From positions 15,280,318 to 15,344,317 of the forward strand of contig NC_079372.1 in the NCBI RefSeq assembly GCF_021018895.1: a DNA stretch of 64,000 bases, in the 5' to 3' direction. Below the pieces are notes generated by a model. That model saw only the letters and a list, made by a program, of their open reading frames with translations, was not told the DNA's origin and searched no databases. Origin of the DNA: Seriola aureovittata (Eukaryota; Chordata; Actinopteri; Carangiformes; Carangidae). Shown here one piece after another: positions 59,460 to 64,000 of this stretch; within the stretch, counting starts at the first letter, position 1; each line of letters starts with the position of its first letter. The position numbers and the translations under genes are program-made.

Positions 59460-62400
59460 TGTCTGTGATGATGTTTGTGCAGGGCGTAGAGTGAGGCTGC
59501 TGGGCTGTGCTTTGTTGCCATTTTCCCCGTTCCGTTGTTTTTTCTATTGGCTCTCCTCAGTCTGTTATCTCATATAATAGGATAGTGAAAGGCTTGCTAT
59601 TATGTTAGCTAAGACCCCCCTCTGTTTTCTGGTATTAATGAATACTGCTTGCAGTGAGCATGTAAGCAGATCCTTGTGCTTTTTTTTTTTTTTTTTTATG
59701 ATGTCCAAATGTATCCGTCTGGGTATTGCCTGTGATTGTGTGTGTGTTAGGAAATGGTACACTAATGAACTGACACGGTGAATAAAGCTGCGTTGGCTGT
59801 GGTGGAATCCACTGTGCTCTCAGTAGATTAGCAGAAGTAGCGATCACTCTGAATGTAATTCTGAATGAATTATGAGTAAGCCTCCAGTCCCTGGGCAAAG
59901 TTTACATGGCTATAGGAGAGACCCGACACACAGGAAAGACCTCCGGGTCATCCAACCCACTTCCTGTCCTCATTTATATTACAGAGGGTTGAAAGTGCAT
60001 CCTCGAGACATGTCTGAGTGAGAGTAAAGAGCTTTGCTTCTCTCACCGTTCTGCAGTCATTGAATGCCGCTCTCTTGAGAGGGGAACATGTCCACAAGCT
60101 AGCATGCTCGACCTTTTAGCAGAAAACCGTAATCACACAAGCGCAATAGACAAAGATACAAAAATAGCTCCATCTGTCATAGTGTTTTAAGCATGTTATC
60201 CTCATGTTCCCTCGGTGACCTGCAATAGTAATCAAAGTTTCATGCGTACAACGGAACCAAATGGTAGCTTAGTAAAGGATAGGGCTGGCCACATTCTGCA
60301 TGTCTGTCACTGTCAGCAAAAGCCTTGGAAATGCCAAAACCAACAAAGCATTAGTCGATCTCTCTGTACTTCTCAGAACTAACAAACATGTACTTTGATT
60401 TTAACTCTCTAAAACCCATGGGTACTGTAGTTTTTTGGCAAGCATTTCTCTAACAGGAGTAAAAAGTCCATTTGTTAGGGACTATTTTTTTATTCTTTTG
60501 AGTATTTCCAGCAGCAGGACGAGAAAAAAGGTTGAGAATGTGAGAGAGGATTCAGCGATGGGATTGCAGTTACTGATAAACATTTTAATTCGGCAGATTA
60601 AAGGGAGATCCCGAATGCTTGTTCAAGTTGCTGCATGTAAACTCCTTCTGATTAACATTGTAACACTGCGTCTCTGCCTGCCTCTCAACATCTCTGTTTG
60701 CCCCCATCATACCTGTTCTTTTTTCTTTTGTATTCCTCTCACACATTCTCTGTCTCTCACATGGCAGATTATCTCCTGATAGTTTTTTTTTTTTTTTTCG
60801 TATTTGAGTGTTTAATTGCTGATGTGCTATCTGTACCTTATTGGGGAATGATAATATTAAATTAACTTATATCAGTCTACTGTCACTAAACTCTTAGCCC
60901 AATATAAAGTCCTAAATATAGATAAGGTTGCAGTCATTTCCGATTTTTGATAAAAAGCAACGAGGAGCGAGGCTCTCTCGCCTGGTTTTGCAGGGCTAAA
61001 GGTAGACTCAGTGAAATGGCTGTTAAAACAACATTCCTCCTCTTCACTCAACGTTATGCCAAGGTCTGATGGGTACATTTGCTGACAGTGGATTTGATTC
61101 GTTGCACCTAATATGCTTACAGTTGTTCATATGCAACAGGAATGTACTATGACATTTCCATTCATTTGAATTTCTGCTCCCTCCCCCTGAAATCAGTTGA
61201 TCAGTTGAATGGGATGAAGTGGTATATCACAGAATGAAAACGAATGCATGTGAGAAGCCTCATGGCAGATTAAACAGGATGGGAAACAAATCAGCGTCAT
61301 TTATTTGAGGAACTAGTTACCTGCATAATGGTTAACTGAGAATACAGCACATGCAGGAGGCATTCATTGGCTGAGTTTAATGGGCTGCTTGTGTTTGAAT
61401 GCCAGGGAGCAGTTTTGCATATGTTATGCCGTAGTTGTTCTGTTTGCTCGTTTTCCTATTACGCTCAGCTAGATCCCATTCCACAGACCATAACGCCAAT
61501 GAAAACAAATCATAGCACGTAGAGTATTTCTGCCTTTATGTAGCAGAGATAAAATAATAATAATATCCCCAGTCAGTTAAAATCCTGGATTCAGGGTTTT
61601 GAAGGGTGCACTCGTGCTCTTCTGAGGCGCACTGTTCAAAGAAACTCTGCTTTCCTTGGTATTTAAAGATTTGAGAAGCCTTCCAATTTCTTTGTCTTGA
61701 TAAGGGAAAGATTTTAGCTCGCAGACACTTACACTCTCCTAAAAGCTTTTTGAAAGCAATATGTAAGCTTTGACAATGCGTCTGATTTCCTCACTCTCCA
61801 ATGTGCTAAGTGGAACCGATGATGCGCCTCATGCTGTTTGGATTGTATTTCCCACCATTAGTCAAAAACACTCTTGCATTCACTTTTTTTTATTCCACTG
61901 TGCTCTACCTGTCCGCCGCTCGTTTCCTCACGTCTGTGGTCACTTCCTCTCTTTCTGCCTGTCTGTTATTACTGAAACTCTCATGGCATTCGATGACCCC
62001 CCCCCCACCAGAAAATCCGAGAATAGTTAACCACATTAAACTCTATTCTCCATTCTCTCTATCGTCTTCTTAAGTTTTGCACACAGCCGCTCTCTTTACC
62101 CAGTTTCTTTCTGTTTCTCCTCTTTATAATGTTCTTTTAATGGAATCACAGAACATTGCTTCTATCACCTTGAGACTTTTCAATCTTGTATTATTTTTCT
62201 CCTCAGCGTTTTTGTAATGAGATTTCCGCCCATGCAGAGCAATGGAGTACAGCGTTATTAAGAGAGCGAGTATTGTGTTTGGCATTAGTTTCATTGAAAG
62301 ACATTCCGCCGCCTGCTAATATAGCCTCCCCTCCACCCTAGCTGCCATTAGGAGACCAGAAGTGGGAGGGGCGGGGGTGGAGGGGAGAGATGCAAGGCCC

Positions 62401-62978
62401 CTCTTAAACACTATGTGGGATAATGAAATCCTGATGTTCATTAATGAAACTCAATTAATAGAAAGAAGGAAGTGGAGGCAGATGAGGAGGAGGACAAGAA
62501 GGAAAAGGAGAAAGAGGAGAACAAAGTGCGTCTCAAACCCCCCCCCCGCCCGCCATTCAAAAGGAGGGATATTAAGGGGGGGAGTCAGCACAGCCCCCGC
62601 ACAAAAGGCTTTATTTGACTGCCTTCTTCGGGACTTGCTGAGCTTATTAAAATGCTTAATAGGTTCCATTAACTTCTAACACACTCAAGTCTCATACTAG
62701 CAGGGAGGGGCACATGGTAAGCAGATAAAGGGGGGAGGGGGATTTGGGGCATTGTCCAAAAAAAACCACAATATATTTAGGTTTATTCAGCGTGAAAATA
62801 CAGCCTCAGGCACTCATAGTAGCCCCTTATTGTGTTTTTGAAGACTTTTTGTTGTGCGGCATTGCAAGGTTGAGTTTGTGAATGCTGTACGTGTATCTCC
62901 CTTTCTTTTATTATGTATACCCTCACCTGTGTGTTTGTATATGTCGGGATGACAAATAAGGGGGGAAAGGCATAGTGC

Positions 62979-62987
62979 GTGTGTATG

Positions 62988-63073
<86 letters not shown>
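62979..63073 (+). repeat. (GT)n microsatellite, about 95 bp
   Basis: GT dinucleotides with a few TA and TTT interruptions near the ends. Confidence 0.97.
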
Positions 63074-63075
<2 letters not shown>

Positions 63076-63197
63076 TCACCAAAAGAGGATGTAGTCACAC
63101 ATACGCACAGGAGCTTTTCCCCTTTTCAGCAATGTTTACTCTCTCTCATCCTGTAGCTGAAAGTGGGTGAACTAATCTACAGCCCCCCTCAACCAAA

Positions 63198-63229
63198 CAC
63201 CCACCCACCCACCCACCCCCCCCCCCCCT
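63198..63229 (+). repeat. (CCCA)n passing into poly-C
   Basis: Four CCCA-type units followed by a run of about 14 C. Confidence 0.85.
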
Positions 63230-64000
63230 TCTGGCACATCGCACTTGCAATAGGCTGTCACCCAGCTCTCTGTACTCCACCGATAGACTGGCCAGCAGTC
63301 TCGCTCAAGGAGGAATTGCCTCCAGGGGCGTGTTGCAGACAACATCACAACTCAGCCGCACATCATTCAAAAAAACAAAAAACAAAATCTAACCTCTGCT
63401 GCACTGACCTGCAGCTGCAGTTTCTCTATTTGCATGTGAAAGAGAAAAGGAGCGGAGTCTCACTCTTATAGATCTCGATTTAATGAGACAGAAAGAGTGA
63501 CAAACACTTTTTTTCTTCCTAGTCTCAGTGACTAAAATGTTAGCTGTTGTAACCACCCCTGGCTCATACAATCCTTCTGGGACTTGCTGCTTCAGTCCCA
63601 GACTCTTGCTTATAGCCCTCAAACACGACTTAACGCAATTATCTCCATAATAGTCATAATCTCCCTTTAGGTCCATTCAGAGCCTGAATAGGTATAATCA
63701 TCCCCAGCACTATTTAGCTCTGAGGAGACGGAAGCCTTCCAGCTTGTCTTTAATACCTGGCTGCTTCAATTCTTGCTAATCCCTGGTTCGGCGCAGTGTG
63801 TTGTAAGGCCCCTCCATCATATCCACCAGAGTAATCACAGTAATTTCCTGCTACATTAAGAGGGTCATTTTATTTTTTCAATGCATTGCTATTTGAATTG
63901 GCAACGCTCATGTACAAGCTGATAGGGGAGTGATCATTTGCAGCCAGGTGACAATCACAAGCTGTCACACTCTTGCAAACAGCAGTGCAGTCTGTGGGGC

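Larger units (their letters stand above)
57977..64000 (+). other. plxna2: Start of intron 18 (at least 6.0 kb)
   Basis: The donor is GTAACA. I searched the remaining sequence for the next GAP exon, expected to begin TESVAEKMLTNW, and did not find it, so the intron continues past the window. Contents are a C16/T12 patch (58332-58360), CA and GT microsatellites (59416-59454, 62979-63073), poly-T runs and C-runs near 61998 and 63198-63229. No other gene is evident. Confidence 0.85.

Noticed and set aside
57977..64000. Search for the next GAP-domain exon in the last 6 kb
   Set aside because: No sequence encoding TESVAEKMLTNW or later plexin GAP motifs was found.

Overview
This is vertebrate nuclear DNA, almost certainly from a teleost fish. 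It has a sparse exon-intron gene, very many long (CA/GT)n and (CT)n microsatellites, poly-G/poly-C runs and several short dispersed repeats of a kind common in fish genomes. No second protein gene, RNA gene, CRISPR array or viral gene was found.

The window holds the middle of one plus-strand gene, read as plexin-A2 (plxna2), a transmembrane receptor for class 6 semaphorins and, with neuropilins, class 3 semaphorins. I resolved 18 consecutive coding exons between 5639 and 57976. They sum to 2789 nt (929 complete codons plus 2 nt). Every intron is GT-AG and the reading phase is kept across all 17 internal junctions. The order is PSI1 (exons 1-2, numbered within this window), IPT1 (3-4), PSI2 (5), IPT2 (6-7), PSI3 (8), IPT3-IPT6 (9-16), transmembrane helix and juxtamembrane helix (16-17), and the start of the R-Ras/Rap GAP domain (17-18). 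The sema domain, signal peptide and promoter lie upstream. The rest of the GAP domain, the Rho-GTPase-binding domain and the 3' UTR lie downstream. Assignment to A2 rather than A1/A3/A4 rests on A2-type stretches in exons 3, 5, 8, 12-14 and 18, compared with recalled human sequences; no alignment was run.

Layout: 1-5638 is the tail of the preceding intron. Exons 1 and 2 are separated by 10.5 kb. Exons 3-8 fall in 19.8-27.6 kb. An 8.6 kb intron (27641-36201) carries a roughly 1 kb hAT-like element and part of a TTAA-type MITE family. Exons 9-13 lie in 36.2-45.6 kb, followed by a 6.8 kb intron. Exons 14-18 lie in 52.4-58.0 kb, and the last 6 kb is the next intron.

The noncoding part is the more distinctive. 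It holds two short elements with hAT-type 8-bp target duplications, a four-copy TTAA/AGGTCCCATAT inverted-repeat family, a tRNA-derived SINE and several other dispersed repeats. Complementary homopolymer or purine/pyrimidine tracts could fold pre-mRNA, notably G33 and C34 on either side of the frame-neutral exon 12. A TG microsatellite occupies the splice-acceptor region of exon 5. I did not find an obviously new biological system; the RNA-folding and splicing observations are the leads I would test first.
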